The position numbers and the translations under genes were made by a program. A stretch of 64,000 nt of DNA, taken from contig NZ_JAUFQQ010000003.1 in NCBI RefSeq assembly GCF_030409845.1, positions 1,860,001 to 1,924,000 of the forward strand. Reading direction: 5' to 3'. The DNA is from Flavobacterium branchiarum (lineage in GTDB: Bacteria > Bacteroidota > Bacteroidia > Flavobacteriales > Flavobacteriaceae). Position 1 is the first letter of the stretch, and each line of letters begins with the position of its first letter. The notes under the pieces were generated by a model that saw only the letters and a list, made by a program, of their open reading frames with translations, was not told the origin of the DNA and did no database searches. Of the stretch, positions 1-8,624 are shown piece by piece.

Positions 1-246
1 TTCTAGTATAAAATTTTTAGCCTTCTCGAGATCTTCTTTTTTTAATACGTTAGCTTGCATTGCAAAAGCTTGTCCGCCGTTATTTTGTATTTTTTCTACA
101 ATTTTGGTTGCCTTTTCAATCGATTGGGATACAATTCCTGTAATTACACCTTGTTGCGCTAAAACTGTAGCAAAATTGCTTCCCAATACTCCAGCACCAC
201 CAGTTATTAGAGCAATTTTTCCTTTTAGATTAAAAACTGAATCCAT
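1..246 (-). CDS. SDR family oxidoreductase, N-terminal part (gene runs off the window)
   Basis: The first 82 codons read without a stop from an ATG at 246-244 to the window edge, so the 3' end is missing. The product starts MDSVFNLKGKIALITGGAG and has the TGGxGxLG dinucleotide-binding turn of classical short-chain dehydrogenases near residues 15-22. The catalytic Ser-Tyr-Lys region lies outside the window. It starts only 5 bases after the aldolase gene stops, so it is the third gene of a minus-strand operon with a YhcH protein and a KDPG-type aldolase. From that context a sugar-acid role, such as reduction of fructuronate to mannonate or oxidation of a deoxy-ketoacid, is inferred; the substrate cannot be read from this fragment. 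Confidence 0.85.
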   Translation of the reverse strand, partial: MDSVFNLKGKIALITGGAGVLGSNFATVLAQQGVITGIVSQSIEKATKIVEKIQNNGGQAFAMQANVLKKEDLEKAKNFILE

Positions 247-251
247 ATTGT

Positions 252-920
252 TTATAATTGTTTTTGTATTATCTGTACTATTTGTAGCACCTTTCTAGTT
301 TCACTTTCGATGCCATCATAATCTCCGTTGTCTGTGCGCTCTTGAGTAATAAGTTTACTACCCAGTCCAACTGCTGAAACACCTGCAGAAAACCAGTTAT
401 TAATACTTGTGTGTGTTGTGTCAACACCACCAGTTGTCATAAAATATATTGAAGGAAATATATCTTTAATATTGCTCATGAATTTTGGGCTTAGAATGTT
501 TCCGGGGAAAAGTTTTATGAATTTAATTCCAGCATTTTCAGCAGTAATAATTTCTGTAGGTGTCATACATCCCGGGCAATAAAGTCTTTCTTTACTTTGT
601 AAAAATTGAGAGACTTCAGGAACAAAACCTGGACTTATAAAAAAATCTGCTCCAATTTCATAATATTGTTTTGCTTGTTCAATATTTTTTATTGTACCAA
701 TTCCTAATAGCATTCCGGGCATTTCTAAGTCTCTAATAATAATCATTCTCTTAAAATTAGCTATTGCCTCAGGTCCTCTATTAGTATATTCTACTGCTTT
801 GATTCCAGCTTTATAGAGCGCTCTTAGAATTGCTAAACTAATAATTTCATCAGTATTGAAGTAAAGCGGAAGAATCCCTTGTTTTAATATAGTATCTATT
901 GTATTCTGAATAGTATTCAT
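252..920 (-). CDS. bifunctional KDPG / 4-hydroxy-2-oxoglutarate aldolase family protein
   Basis: This is a 222-residue single-domain class I aldolase of the KDPG/KHG family, which splits 2-keto-3-deoxy-6-phosphogluconate into pyruvate and glyceraldehyde 3-phosphate in the cytoplasm. The catalytic Glu lies in VEYTNRG (about E44), the Schiff-base Lys in FIKLFPG (about K136), and the phosphate-binding TTGGVD segment is near 162-167. The length is normal. It lies between a YhcH gene (4 bases upstream) and an SDR gene (5 bases downstream). A second family member at 9878-10546 sits with kdgK, so this copy may serve a different sugar-acid branch or be a redundant isozyme. Its sequence differs clearly from that copy (GIGTIKN against GVGSVTD), so it is not a recent duplicate. 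Confidence 0.88.
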   Translation of the reverse strand: MNTIQNTIDTILKQGILPLYFNTDEIISLAILRALYKAGIKAVEYTNRGPEAIANFKRMIIIRDLEMPGMLLGIGTIKNIEQAKQYYEIGADFFISPGFVPEVSQFLQSKERLYCPGCMTPTEIITAENAGIKFIKLFPGNILSPKFMSNIKDIFPSIYFMTTGGVDTTHTSINNWFSAGVSAVGLGSKLITQERTDNGDYDGIESETRKVLQIVQIIQKQL

Positions 921-924
921 AGTG

Positions 925-1374
925 TCATATTTTTACTTTTAGTACGATTTTTTTTAGTGTTCCGTTGCCAATCATTGCAGCATGAACATCTTCGGGATAT
1001 AAGATAGCGAATTGATTTTCGTGTAATTGAAAAAACATATCTGGTGCATCATGAAAGAAACGAACATCTTTCTCATCACTATAATCTCCATTTGGGTTAT
1101 TGCATTTTTCTCTTGGTTTCCATGCAAAAAATTCAGGACCTTGAATTGAAATTTGAATATCAATGTTTTTATCATGGCATTCAAAACCTTTAATGCTTTC
1201 TTCTTTTGTGGTTCCTTCGCCTACAATAACAATAGCTTTTAATCCTTCTGCAATTTGGTATGTTCCTTCACTAAGGTTTACAATGTCATTTTGTTTTATG
1301 TAGTCAAATGCTTTTTTGAAATTAGGATGTAAGCTATAATATGTTACTGCGTTATTTAATGAGTCTATTATCAT
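925..1374 (-). CDS. YhcH/YjgK/YiaL family (DUF386) cupin-like protein
   Basis: The 149-residue product matches the YhcH/EbgC family, small beta-barrel proteins found in sugar-acid and sialic-acid operons and thought to act as anomerases or isomerases. Family features visible are the FECHDKNIDIQ segment (Glu66, His68), which is the family's metal-binding stretch, and a C-terminal YPEDVHAAM motif with His131. It is the first gene of the minus-strand operon with the aldolase and SDR genes. The role in uronate handling is inferred from context; the biochemical step has not been settled for most members. Confidence 0.85.
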   Translation of the reverse strand: MIIDSLNNAVTYYSLHPNFKKAFDYIKQNDIVNLSEGTYQIAEGLKAIVIVGEGTTKEESIKGFECHDKNIDIQISIQGPEFFAWKPREKCNNPNGDYSDEKDVRFFHDAPDMFFQLHENQFAILYPEDVHAAMIGNGTLKKIVLKVKI

Positions 1375-1568
1375 TTTAATTTTAATTTTCTAATTATTTG
1401 AAGCTCTTCTTTTAAGATATATGAAGATGTTATTTTTTGTTGTATGCTTTTTTTGACCTAATTATGGAGTTTTCCCAATATTTAATTCCATAAAATGGAT
1501 AATTTTTATTGGTTATAGAAGTAAAATCACCAGTAAACATACACGGATTGAAACAAATGTATGTAAAA

Positions 1569-1582
1569 TGTTATCCATAACA
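1569..1582. promoter_or_regulatory. 14-base inverted repeat, possible autoregulatory operator
   Basis: TGTTATCCATAACA has perfect 6-base arms around a CC centre. It lies just upstream of a TAnnTTTG element and of the LacI-type gene that follows, in the divergent region shared with the YhcH operon. LacI-family repressors usually bind such sites near their own genes. It differs from the TGTAATCGATTACA operator used elsewhere in the window. Confidence 0.35.
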
Positions 1583-1604
1583 AGTTATCTTCAATAATAA
1601 GAAT

Positions 1605-1612
1605 TAATTTTG
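1605..1612 (+). promoter_or_regulatory. Bacteroidota -7 element (TAATTTTG)
   Basis: TAATTTTG is an exact match to the Bacteroidota TAnnTTTG element. No clear TTTG at -33 is visible. If used, transcription would start near 1619, downstream of the TTG at 1610, which would move the translation start of the regulator to a non-ATG codon further in. Confidence 0.35.
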
Positions 1613-2683
1613 TATTTACATAGAATTACTTTTAACATAAAGAGAATTGGTATTATAACAATTAAGAAAATAGCAGAATTAGCCAATGTTTCAATAGGAA
1701 CAGTTGATAGGATTATCCATAATCGTGGGCAAGTTACTTTAGAGAATGTGAGTAAAGTAAATGCTATAATCGAAGAATATGGATATAAAAGACATATTCT
1801 TGCGAGCAGTCTTACTTTAAATAGAAAATTTCATTTTGCAGTGCTTTTACCTAAATATGAAAACATCGAGTATTGGAAAAGCCAAGTTTCTGGAATTGAA
1901 AAAGCGGCAAACGAATTAGGGAAATTCGGAGTTGTTTTGAATTATTTTTTCTTTGATTTTAATACAACATCTTTCAAAAAGTATCTAAAAAAAATAATGA
2001 ATTTTGAGTGTGACGGATTACTTTTCGCTCCAATTTTTTACAAAGAATCGTTGCATTTTCTTAATGAGTATAAAAAGAAAGGCATTCCAATTGTTATGAT
2101 TGATACTGATATAGCAAGATATCAAAAACATGCTTATGTAGGTCAGGATGCATTTCAGAGCGGTTATTTAGCAGGTCGGCTTGTTAGTTTTTCTTTAAAA
2201 AAAGAAAAGAAAATTTTAATTTTTAAGATAACCAGAGAAATAGATAGTACTTCGGCTTATTTACAACGTATAGATGGATTCTATTCATTTTTTAAAGATC
2301 ATGATGAGTTTTCCGATTTTAAATTCTCGGAAATTTCAATTAAGGGCTCTGGCATTAATCAATTAAATAAAGCCATGTTTGAAGATGTTAATTGTGTTTT
2401 TGTAACTAACTCTAGAGCCTATTTTGTAGCTCGTTTTCTGCAAGAAAATGATATTAAAGGAGTTCATATTATTGGTTATGATTTACTGAGAGAGAATGTA
2501 GAATATTTAAAAAGTGGTGTAATTGATTTTTTAATTAATCAAAAACCTGAAGAACAAGGATACATTGGAATTGATTATTTATATAAAAAAGTAGTACTAC
2601 AAGAACCTGTCAAAGACACCTATTTTATGCCCCTCGAGATTGTTTTGAAAGAGAACTATTCATCGATAAGTAAAGGGATTTAA
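1610..2683 (+). CDS. LacI-family transcriptional regulator
   Basis: The product has an N-terminal LacI helix-turn-helix (ITIKKIAELANVSIGTVDRI, followed by HNRGQVT) and a periplasmic-binding-protein-like sensor domain of about 290 residues, the layout of sugar-responsive cytoplasmic repressors. The start is uncertain. The TTG at 1610 adds 14 residues ahead of the usual LacI N-terminus. No ATG or GTG lies in frame before the helix-turn-helix, so an ATT or ATA at 1652-1657 is an alternative. It is divergent from the YhcH-aldolase-SDR operon and probably controls it. The ligand is unknown; a uronate or its breakdown product is inferred from the neighbours. Confidence 0.82.
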   Translation: MYLHRITFNIKRIGIITIKKIAELANVSIGTVDRIIHNRGQVTLENVSKVNAIIEEYGYKRHILASSLTLNRKFHFAVLLPKYENIEYWKSQVSGIEKAANELGKFGVVLNYFFFDFNTTSFKKYLKKIMNFECDGLLFAPIFYKESLHFLNEYKKKGIPIVMIDTDIARYQKHAYVGQDAFQSGYLAGRLVSFSLKKEKKILIFKITREIDSTSAYLQRIDGFYSFFKDHDEFSDFKFSEISIKGSGINQLNKAMFEDVNCVFVTNSRAYFVARFLQENDIKGVHIIGYDLLRENVEYLKSGVIDFLINQKPEEQGYIGIDYLYKKVVLQEPVKDTYFMPLEIVLKENYSSISKGI

Positions 2684-2697
2684 AATTTTGCTTTTCT

Positions 2698-3642
2698 TTA
2701 TAAATAGCCATTTTGTTTTAGCCATTCTACACAATCTTTTGTCCAAAATTGACTAGTTCCATTTACGCCTAAACCAAATCCATGTCCTCCTTTTTCGTAT
2801 AGGTGCAATTCTGCAGGCACATTGTTTTTTTTCAGAGCTAAATAATATTTAATGCTATTTTCTGAAGGGACCGCTATGTCGTCTGTCGCATGAACAATAA
2901 AAGCAGGAGGTGTGTTAGCAGTAACACTTTCTTCATTCGAGAATTTATCGATTACTTCTTTTGATGGATTTATGCCTAATAAATTAGTCATTGATCCTTT
3001 ATGAGTAACTTCTTTAATCATGCTTATTACAGGATAAATTAGAATAGAAAAACTCGGTCGAGCACTGATTGTAAAATCTGTTTTGTAGGTAACATCATTG
3101 TAGTGAGTTGACAAACTTGAAGCTAAATGACCTCCTGCAGAAAAGCCAATAACGCCAATTTTAGTTGTATCTAAATTCCATTGATTGGCATTCTTTCTAA
3201 TAAATCGCATAGCTTCTTGAGCATCTTGTAATGGTCCAATTGTTTTATTTTGCATTATCAAATCGCTAGGTAATCGATATTTTATCACAAACGCTGTAAT
3301 CCCCATTGTGTTTAGCCATTTTGCAACTTTTATTCCTTCTTTATCTATTGATAAATGTGAATATCCTCCACCAGGGAAAATTAAAGCCGCCGTACCATTT
3401 GACTTAGTTTCATGTGGCAAGAAAATGCTTATTGTTGGAGTTGTAACCTGACTAATCCTAACGACTGTTTGATCTTTATTAATTTCGGTTTCTCTATAAT
3501 TGGTGTTTTGGATAGCGTCTGGAATTGCCTTTGTCCATAGCGGAATTATTTTATCTTGTCCATATAGCGGTGCGCTTAGTTTTAAAATTATAATTAGGAT
3601 TGTAACAGAAACGCAATTTTTGATCTTAGTATCATTTTTCAT
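2698..3642 (-). CDS. secreted alpha/beta-hydrolase, carbohydrate esterase-like
   Basis: This 314-residue protein has an N-terminal signal peptide ending near LYGQ (residue 29), so it is exported. The fold markers are an oxyanion-loop segment IFPGGGYSHL (89-97), the nucleophile elbow GFSAGG with Ser168, an acid in HATDDIAVP (Asp254 or 255) and His287 in YEKGGHGFG. The best-known relatives are acetyl-xylan and similar polysaccharide deacetylases of the BD-FAE/'XynB-like esterase' type. In this pectin locus, removal of acetyl groups from pectin is the likely task. It stands alone on the minus strand, convergent with the LacI gene (14-base gap). Its specificity cannot be read from sequence. Confidence 0.83.
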   Translation of the reverse strand: MKNDTKIKNCVSVTILIIILKLSAPLYGQDKIIPLWTKAIPDAIQNTNYRETEINKDQTVVRISQVTTPTISIFLPHETKSNGTAALIFPGGGYSHLSIDKEGIKVAKWLNTMGITAFVIKYRLPSDLIMQNKTIGPLQDAQEAMRFIRKNANQWNLDTTKIGVIGFSAGGHLASSLSTHYNDVTYKTDFTISARPSFSILIYPVISMIKEVTHKGSMTNLLGINPSKEVIDKFSNEESVTANTPPAFIVHATDDIAVPSENSIKYYLALKKNNVPAELHLYEKGGHGFGLGVNGTSQFWTKDCVEWLKQNGYL

Positions 3643-3867
3643 TTAAAGGAATTTAAAATTTTAGGATAAGGTTTATTTGAAGTTTCTTTAAGATGCTTTC
3701 ATTTTATTTTTTTTTAAAATTATTTTCATCTTGTTTTTTGCGTATATAAAGCATTATTTTTGGAAAAAGTATATTTAACAGATATGTTAGTTAATACTTA
3801 GTTATGTTTTGTTTTTTTTATTCTATATGTTTATTTAATTAGTTTTTTTAAAAATATATTTAATTTA
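3643..3867. other. AT-rich divergent spacer with no recognisable gene
   Basis: This is the upstream part of the 354-base gap between the esterase (minus) and the transporter (plus). It is very AT-rich and must hold the esterase promoter, but no convincing -33/-7 pair was found on the minus strand. The rest of the gap holds the transporter promoter and operator. Confidence 0.5.
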
Positions 3868-3898
3868 TTTGCAAAGTTAGTATTAAAAACTATATTTG
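3868..3898 (+). promoter_or_regulatory. Bacteroidota promoter of the exuT-kduI-kduD-uxaC block
   Basis: TTTG at 3868-3871 is followed by 19 bases and then TATATTTG at 3891-3898, a textbook sigma-ABfr-type promoter. The operator begins at the next base, so a bound repressor would cover the transcription start. The predicted leader is about 90 bases. Confidence 0.75.
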
Positions 3899-3912
3899 TG
3901 CAATCGATTACA
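3899..3912. promoter_or_regulatory. LacI-type operator TGCAATCGATTACA
   Basis: This matches the 14-base palindrome TGTAATCGATTACA at 13 of 14 positions and abuts the -7 element. A weaker ATCGAT-centred half-match lies at 3946-3951. The likely binder is the LacI regulator at 14068-15096, since that gene is flanked by the same motif. Confidence 0.75.
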
Positions 3913-3996
3913 TAAATTTAATTTGTGTTCAAAATTTAGACATTAATCGATAGAAATAAAGCGAATTATTTTTAACTACCATAATAAACCAAAATC

Positions 3997-5442
3997 ATGA
4001 ACCAAACCACTAAATCAGCTGGAAAGTATCGCTGGAGTATATGTGCCTTGTTATTTTTTGCTACAACCATTAATTATTTAGACAGACAAGTTCTATCGTT
4101 AACTTGGAGCGATTACATTGCACCTGAGTTTCATTGGACAAATAATGATTATGGAAATATTACTGCTTTATTTTCAATTTTTTATGCAGTTTCTTTATTG
4201 TTTGCAGGTAGATTTGTGGATTGGTTAGATACCAAAAAAGGCTTTCTTTGGGCTATCGGAATTTGGTCTTTAGGGGCTTGTTTGCATGCTTTTTGTGGTA
4301 TTGCTACTTCGGGAATAATAACAGGACATTGGTTCGTAGGTTTCGAAGAATCTAAAGAAATTATTAGTACAATTAATGATACTGGAATGGTAATTAACGT
4401 GAGTGTTACCTTGTTCATTTTTGCTCGTTTTATTTTGGCAGTAGGTGAGGCTGGTAACTTTCCTGCCGCGATTAAAACAACTGCTGAATATTTCCCTAAA
4501 AAAGATAGAGCATTTTCTACAAGCATATTTAATGCAGGTGCTACCGTTGGAGCATTGGCAGCGCCAATATCAATTCCTTTTATTGCAAAATCATTTGGTT
4601 GGGAAATGGCCTTTATTATTATTGGTGCTTTAGGTTTTGTATGGATGGGATTTTGGGTTTTTATGTATGATAAGCCCGAAAGACATCCAAAAGTATGTGC
4701 TGCAGAATTAGAATATATACAACAAGATGATATTGCAGATAGTAAGTTAGAAGGATATGTACCTGCAAATACCGATAAAGTTTCTTTTATGGATTGCTTT
4801 AAATATAAACAAACATGGGCTTTTGCTTTTGGTAAGTTTATGACTGATGGAGTTTGGTGGTTTTTCTTATTCTGGACTCCTGCTTATTTGAGTTCTGTTT
4901 ATGGAATGGATTCTACAGAAGCTGCTTTACCATTATTTGTTTTATACATGATTACTTTGTTATCAATAATCGGTGGGTGGTTGCCAACTTATTTCGTAGA
5001 AAAAAAAGGTATGAATCCTTATGAAGGAAGAATGAGAGCAATGTTAATTTTTGCATTCTTTCCGTTGTTGGCATTAATAGCACAACCATTAGGGCATATT
5101 AGTTATTGGTTACCTGTAATTATAATTGGAATTTCGGGAGCTGCTCACCAATCTTGGTCTGCTAATATATTTACTACAGTTGGAGATATGTTTCCTAAAA
5201 AAGCAATTGCTACTATTACTGGTATTGGTGGTCTTGCTGGAGGGGTTGGTTCTACTTTAATCAACAAAGGATCTGGTTTATTATTTGATTTTAGCAAAGA
5301 AACCAACATGGAATTTATGGGTTTTCAAGGAATTGAAGCTGGTTATTTTATCATTTTTTCAATATGTGCTATCTGTTATTTAACAGGATGGTCAGTAATG
5401 AAACTTTTAGTACCAAAATACAGTCCTATAACTAATTTATAA
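3997..5442 (+). CDS. exuT: MFS hexuronate transporter, ExuT-like
   Basis: The 481-residue protein has about 12 hydrophobic segments and the anion:cation symporter (ACS) type N-terminus of ExuT: RWSICALLFFATTINYLDRQ, with the LDRQVLS stretch after TM1. It should import galacturonate and glucuronate across the inner membrane. A stretch near residues 100-135 between predicted TM3 and TM4 looks longer than in enterobacterial ExuT. The promoter with an operator at its start point and the next genes kduI, kduD and uxaC support a role in pectin-derived uronate uptake. Whether unsaturated or oligomeric uronates are also carried cannot be told. Confidence 0.85.
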   Translation: MNQTTKSAGKYRWSICALLFFATTINYLDRQVLSLTWSDYIAPEFHWTNNDYGNITALFSIFYAVSLLFAGRFVDWLDTKKGFLWAIGIWSLGACLHAFCGIATSGIITGHWFVGFEESKEIISTINDTGMVINVSVTLFIFARFILAVGEAGNFPAAIKTTAEYFPKKDRAFSTSIFNAGATVGALAAPISIPFIAKSFGWEMAFIIIGALGFVWMGFWVFMYDKPERHPKVCAAELEYIQQDDIADSKLEGYVPANTDKVSFMDCFKYKQTWAFAFGKFMTDGVWWFFLFWTPAYLSSVYGMDSTEAALPLFVLYMITLLSIIGGWLPTYFVEKKGMNPYEGRMRAMLIFAFFPLLALIAQPLGHISYWLPVIIIGISGAAHQSWSANIFTTVGDMFPKKAIATITGIGGLAGGVGSTLINKGSGLLFDFSKETNMEFMGFQGIEAGYFIIFSICAICYLTGWSVMKLLVPKYSPITNL

Positions 5443-5493
5443 CTCGAAATTATTATTTGTTTATATCGTTAATTAGAATATAATTTATAACTT

Positions 5494-5507
5494 TGTAATC
5501 GATTACA
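5494..5507. promoter_or_regulatory. LacI-type operator TGTAATCGATTACA (perfect palindrome)
   Basis: This perfect 14-base palindrome lies in the 81-base gap between exuT and kduI. Its first two bases overlap a TAACTTTG element (5488-5495) that fits TAnnTTTG. No TTTG is seen at the right -33 distance, so an internal promoter for kduI is possible but weaker than the other three. Confidence 0.75.
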
Positions 5508-5523
5508 TTATTAAAAAGAAATT

Positions 5524-6360
5524 ATGACAAACTTTGAATTTAGATACGCGACCAATCCAACAGATTTTAAAAAATATGGTACTGACGAATTAAGAGCTCA
5601 GTTTTTAATTGAGAAATTGTTTGTAGAGAATGCAATACAGTTAACCTATTCTATGTATGACAGATATATTGTTGGAGGAATTATGCCCGTTGGAAAAGTT
5701 TTAAAACTAGAGACGATACCCTATTTAAAATCAGAAAACTTTTTAGATAGAAGAGAATTAGGAATAATAAATGTTGGTGGAAAAGGAACTGTTACTGTTG
5801 ATGGAGAAGTTTTTGAATTAGATAAAAAAGAAGCTTTGTATGTCGGTTCAGGATGCAAAGAAGTTTTGTTTGCAAGTGTTAGTGGTGAACAAGCTTTATT
5901 TTATATCAATTCGGCTCCAGCTCATGCTAAGTTTCCAAATAAAAAAGTTGGCAAAGAAAATGCCGAGGTAATTCAGTTAGGAGATGAAAAGACTGCAAAT
6001 CGCAGGGTTTTAAATAAATTAATAGTTAACAGTATTGTTCAAACATGTCAGTTACAAATGGGATTAACAGAGTTATTACCCGGCAATGTTTGGAACACGA
6101 TGCCTGCACATACGCACGACAGAAGAATGGAAGCTTATTTCTATTTTGATTTAGAAGCTCCTCAAACAATTTGTCATTTCTTGGGTGAGCCACAAAACAC
6201 ACGTCATATTTTTATGCAGAATCATCAAGCTGTTTTATCGCCTGAATGGTCTATTCACTCAGGAGCAGGAACATCAAACTATTCTTTTATATGGGGAATG
6301 GCAGGTGAGAATTTAGATTACGGAGATATGGATATCGTTGCACCAAACGAACTTAAATAA
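5524..6360 (+). CDS. kduI: 5-dehydro-4-deoxy-D-glucuronate isomerase (KduI)
   Basis: KduI converts the linear product of unsaturated galacturonate (5-keto-4-deoxyuronate) to 2,5-diketo-3-deoxygluconate in the cytoplasm. The 278-residue cupin has the family's Zn site at the family's usual positions: His196, His198 and Glu203 in PAHTHDRRMEAYF, and His245 in EWSIHSG. Length is normal. It is followed after 6 bases by kduD, which takes its product. The operator upstream places it under LacI control. Substrate supply fits the GH105 enzyme downstream, which releases unsaturated uronate. Confidence 0.95.
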   Translation: MTNFEFRYATNPTDFKKYGTDELRAQFLIEKLFVENAIQLTYSMYDRYIVGGIMPVGKVLKLETIPYLKSENFLDRRELGIINVGGKGTVTVDGEVFELDKKEALYVGSGCKEVLFASVSGEQALFYINSAPAHAKFPNKKVGKENAEVIQLGDEKTANRRVLNKLIVNSIVQTCQLQMGLTELLPGNVWNTMPAHTHDRRMEAYFYFDLEAPQTICHFLGEPQNTRHIFMQNHQAVLSPEWSIHSGAGTSNYSFIWGMAGENLDYGDMDIVAPNELK

Positions 6361-6366
6361 AGTACT

Positions 6367-7149
6367 ATGAAATTATTTGATTTAACCAATAAAAGAGCTC
6401 TAATAACAGGAGGTACACATGGTCTTGGTATGGCTATGGCCGAAGGTTTGGCGCAAGCTGGAGCTGAGTTAGTAATTAGTAGTACCACACCAAGTAAACT
6501 AGAAGAAGCACTTGCTTATTACAAAAGTAAAGGATATAAAGCATCAGGATATATTTTTGATGTCACGGATGAAAAAGTTGCCGCCGAGCAAATTGAGGCA
6601 ATCGAAAAGAATCAAGGCCCAATTCATATTCTGGTAAACAATGCAGGAATAATAAAGAGAGAGCCTGCGGTAAGCATGCCAATCGAAGATTTTCGTAGAG
6701 TTGTAGATGTTGATTTGGTTGGAGCTTTTATTATGTCGCAACTAGTGGGACGAAATATGATTGCTCGTAATGAAGGTAAAATTATTAATATCTGCTCGAT
6801 GATGAGCGAGTTAGGTAGAAGCAGTGTAACTGCTTATGCTGCTGCAAAAGGTGGTTTAAAAATGCTTACCAAAAACTTAGCTACTGAATGGGCAAAACAT
6901 AATATTCAGGTTAACGGAATAGGCCCAGGTTATTTTGCTACTTCACAAACGGAACCAATTCGCGTAGACGGAAATCCGTTTAATGAATTTATCATAAGCC
7001 GAACTCCTGCAGGACGTTGGGGAGATCCAGAGGATTTAGCAGGTACAGCAGTTTTTTTAGCTTCTGAAGCTAGTCGATTTGTAAACGGGCAAATTATATA
7101 TGTTGATGGTGGAATCTTAGCCACAATTGGTAAACCATCAAACGAATAA
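6367..7149 (+). CDS. kduD: 2-dehydro-3-deoxy-D-gluconate 5-dehydrogenase (KduD), SDR family
   Basis: This 260-residue classical SDR reduces 2,5-diketo-3-deoxygluconate to 2-keto-3-deoxygluconate (KDG). It has the nucleotide-binding TGGTHGLG (14-21), NNAG (91-94), and the catalytic Ser144, Tyr157 and Lys161. The C-terminal FVNGQIIYVDGG segment is typical. It sits directly between kduI and uxaC in one operon. Gluconate 5-dehydrogenase is the nearest alternative, but the pairing with kduI favours KduD. Confidence 0.92.
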   Translation: MKLFDLTNKRALITGGTHGLGMAMAEGLAQAGAELVISSTTPSKLEEALAYYKSKGYKASGYIFDVTDEKVAAEQIEAIEKNQGPIHILVNNAGIIKREPAVSMPIEDFRRVVDVDLVGAFIMSQLVGRNMIARNEGKIINICSMMSELGRSSVTAYAAAKGGLKMLTKNLATEWAKHNIQVNGIGPGYFATSQTEPIRVDGNPFNEFIISRTPAGRWGDPEDLAGTAVFLASEASRFVNGQIIYVDGGILATIGKPSNE

Positions 7150-7170
7150 TCACTTTTTTTAATTATTACT

Positions 7171-8577
7171 ATGAGCACTAATCAATCTTTTATAAACGAT
7201 AATTTTTTACTAGAAAATAAATTTGCGGAAGAATTATATCATAATTATTCTAAAAATCAACCGATTATAGATTATCACAATCATCTATCACCACAGCATA
7301 TTGCAGATAATACTATTTTTAATAATATCACTAATGTGTGGATAAACGGCGACCACTATAAATGGCGTGCCATGCGTACATTAGGTATTGATGAGCAATT
7401 TATAACAGGAAATGCTTCAGACAAAGATAAATTCATGAATTGGGCAAAAACTGTTCCATATACCATGCGTAATCCTTTGTATCATTGGACGCACTTAGAA
7501 TTGGCTCGCTATTTTGATATCTATGATTTGCTGAATGAAAAATCGGCAGAGAAGATATATATAGAAGCCTCAGAGAAAATAAATTCAGAAGCATATAGCA
7601 CACAAAACTTACTAAAAAAAGTAAATGCTGAATTAGTGTGTACAACCGAAGATCCTATAGATAATTTAGAGTTCCATCAAAAGCTAACTCAAAATCCGAT
7701 TGGAACTAAAATGAGTACTGCTTTTAGGCCCGATAAAGCTATTCTAATTTCTAATGATGGTTACAATCAATACATAGATACTTTAGGAGAAGTTGCAGGA
7801 GTTACAATTAGTTCTTATTCTGATTTATGTACTGCATTAAAAAATAGAATTGAATATTTTACGAATAACGGTTGCAAGCTTAGCGATCATGGATTGGATC
7901 AAATTTACTTTGAGAATTTTACGGAAAGTGAAATAAATTCAATCTTCAAAAAGAAAAGAGAAAATCAAACAATTACTCCCGAGGAAGGATTGAAATTTCA
8001 AAGTGCAGTCTTATTGTTTTTGTCTGAAACCTATCATGAATTTGGATGGGTGCAACAGTTTCACTTAGGTGCTTTAAGAAATAATAATGCTAGAATGCAC
8101 AGAATTTTGGGACCTGATACAGGTTGGGATTCTATTGGTGATTACCCACAAGCGCAAAAATTGTCTGCTTTTTTAAATGCTTTAGATAGCAAAGATAAAT
8201 TGACTAAAACAATTATATATAATTTAAATCCTGCCGATAATGAAGTGATGGCAACTATGATTGGAAATTTCAATGATGGTAGTATCAGAGGTAAAGTGCA
8301 GTTTGGTTCTGGATGGTGGTTTTTAGATCAAAAAGACGGAATGACTAAGCAATTAAATGCGCTTTCAAATATGGGTTTGATTAGCTGTTTTGTTGGAATG
8401 CTAACGGATTCTAGAAGCTTTTTATCTTTTCCTAGACACGAATATTTCCGACGTATACTTTGTAATCTTTTAGGTGACGAAATTAAACGTGGTGAATTAC
8501 CTAATGATATGGAATGGATTGGTAAAATGGTTCAGGATATCTCTTATAATAATGCTAAGGAATATTTTAAGTTTTAA
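7171..8577 (+). CDS. uxaC: glucuronate/galacturonate isomerase (UxaC)
   Basis: UxaC is a TIM-barrel amidohydrolase-superfamily isomerase that converts galacturonate to tagaturonate and glucuronate to fructuronate. The 468-residue length is typical, the N-terminal metal-binding IIDYHNHLSP holds His36 and His38, and the family segment HLGALRNNNARMHRILGPDTG is present (near 297-317). It is the first step of the saturated uronate branch; tagaturonate goes on to uxaB at 10743. It closes the exuT block and is separated from kdgK by 266 bases of repeats. Confidence 0.95.
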   Translation: MSTNQSFINDNFLLENKFAEELYHNYSKNQPIIDYHNHLSPQHIADNTIFNNITNVWINGDHYKWRAMRTLGIDEQFITGNASDKDKFMNWAKTVPYTMRNPLYHWTHLELARYFDIYDLLNEKSAEKIYIEASEKINSEAYSTQNLLKKVNAELVCTTEDPIDNLEFHQKLTQNPIGTKMSTAFRPDKAILISNDGYNQYIDTLGEVAGVTISSYSDLCTALKNRIEYFTNNGCKLSDHGLDQIYFENFTESEINSIFKKKRENQTITPEEGLKFQSAVLLFLSETYHEFGWVQQFHLGALRNNNARMHRILGPDTGWDSIGDYPQAQKLSAFLNALDSKDKLTKTIIYNLNPADNEVMATMIGNFNDGSIRGKVQFGSGWWFLDQKDGMTKQLNALSNMGLISCFVGMLTDSRSFLSFPRHEYFRRILCNLLGDEIKRGELPNDMEWIGKMVQDISYNNAKEYFKF

Positions 8578-8624
8578 AGGTGATTAACCGATTAATCGCA
8601 AAGTTCTGAACTATTAAGTTTTTT

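Noticed and set aside
2944..2957. TTTATCGATTACTT inside the esterase gene, similar to the weaker operator
   Set aside because: It lies in coding sequence, has only a partial match to the palindrome and no promoter nearby.
7433..7645. 70-codon minus-strand open frame within uxaC, typical of many others inside real genes
   Set aside because: It is a shadow of the conserved uxaC frame and has no independent support.
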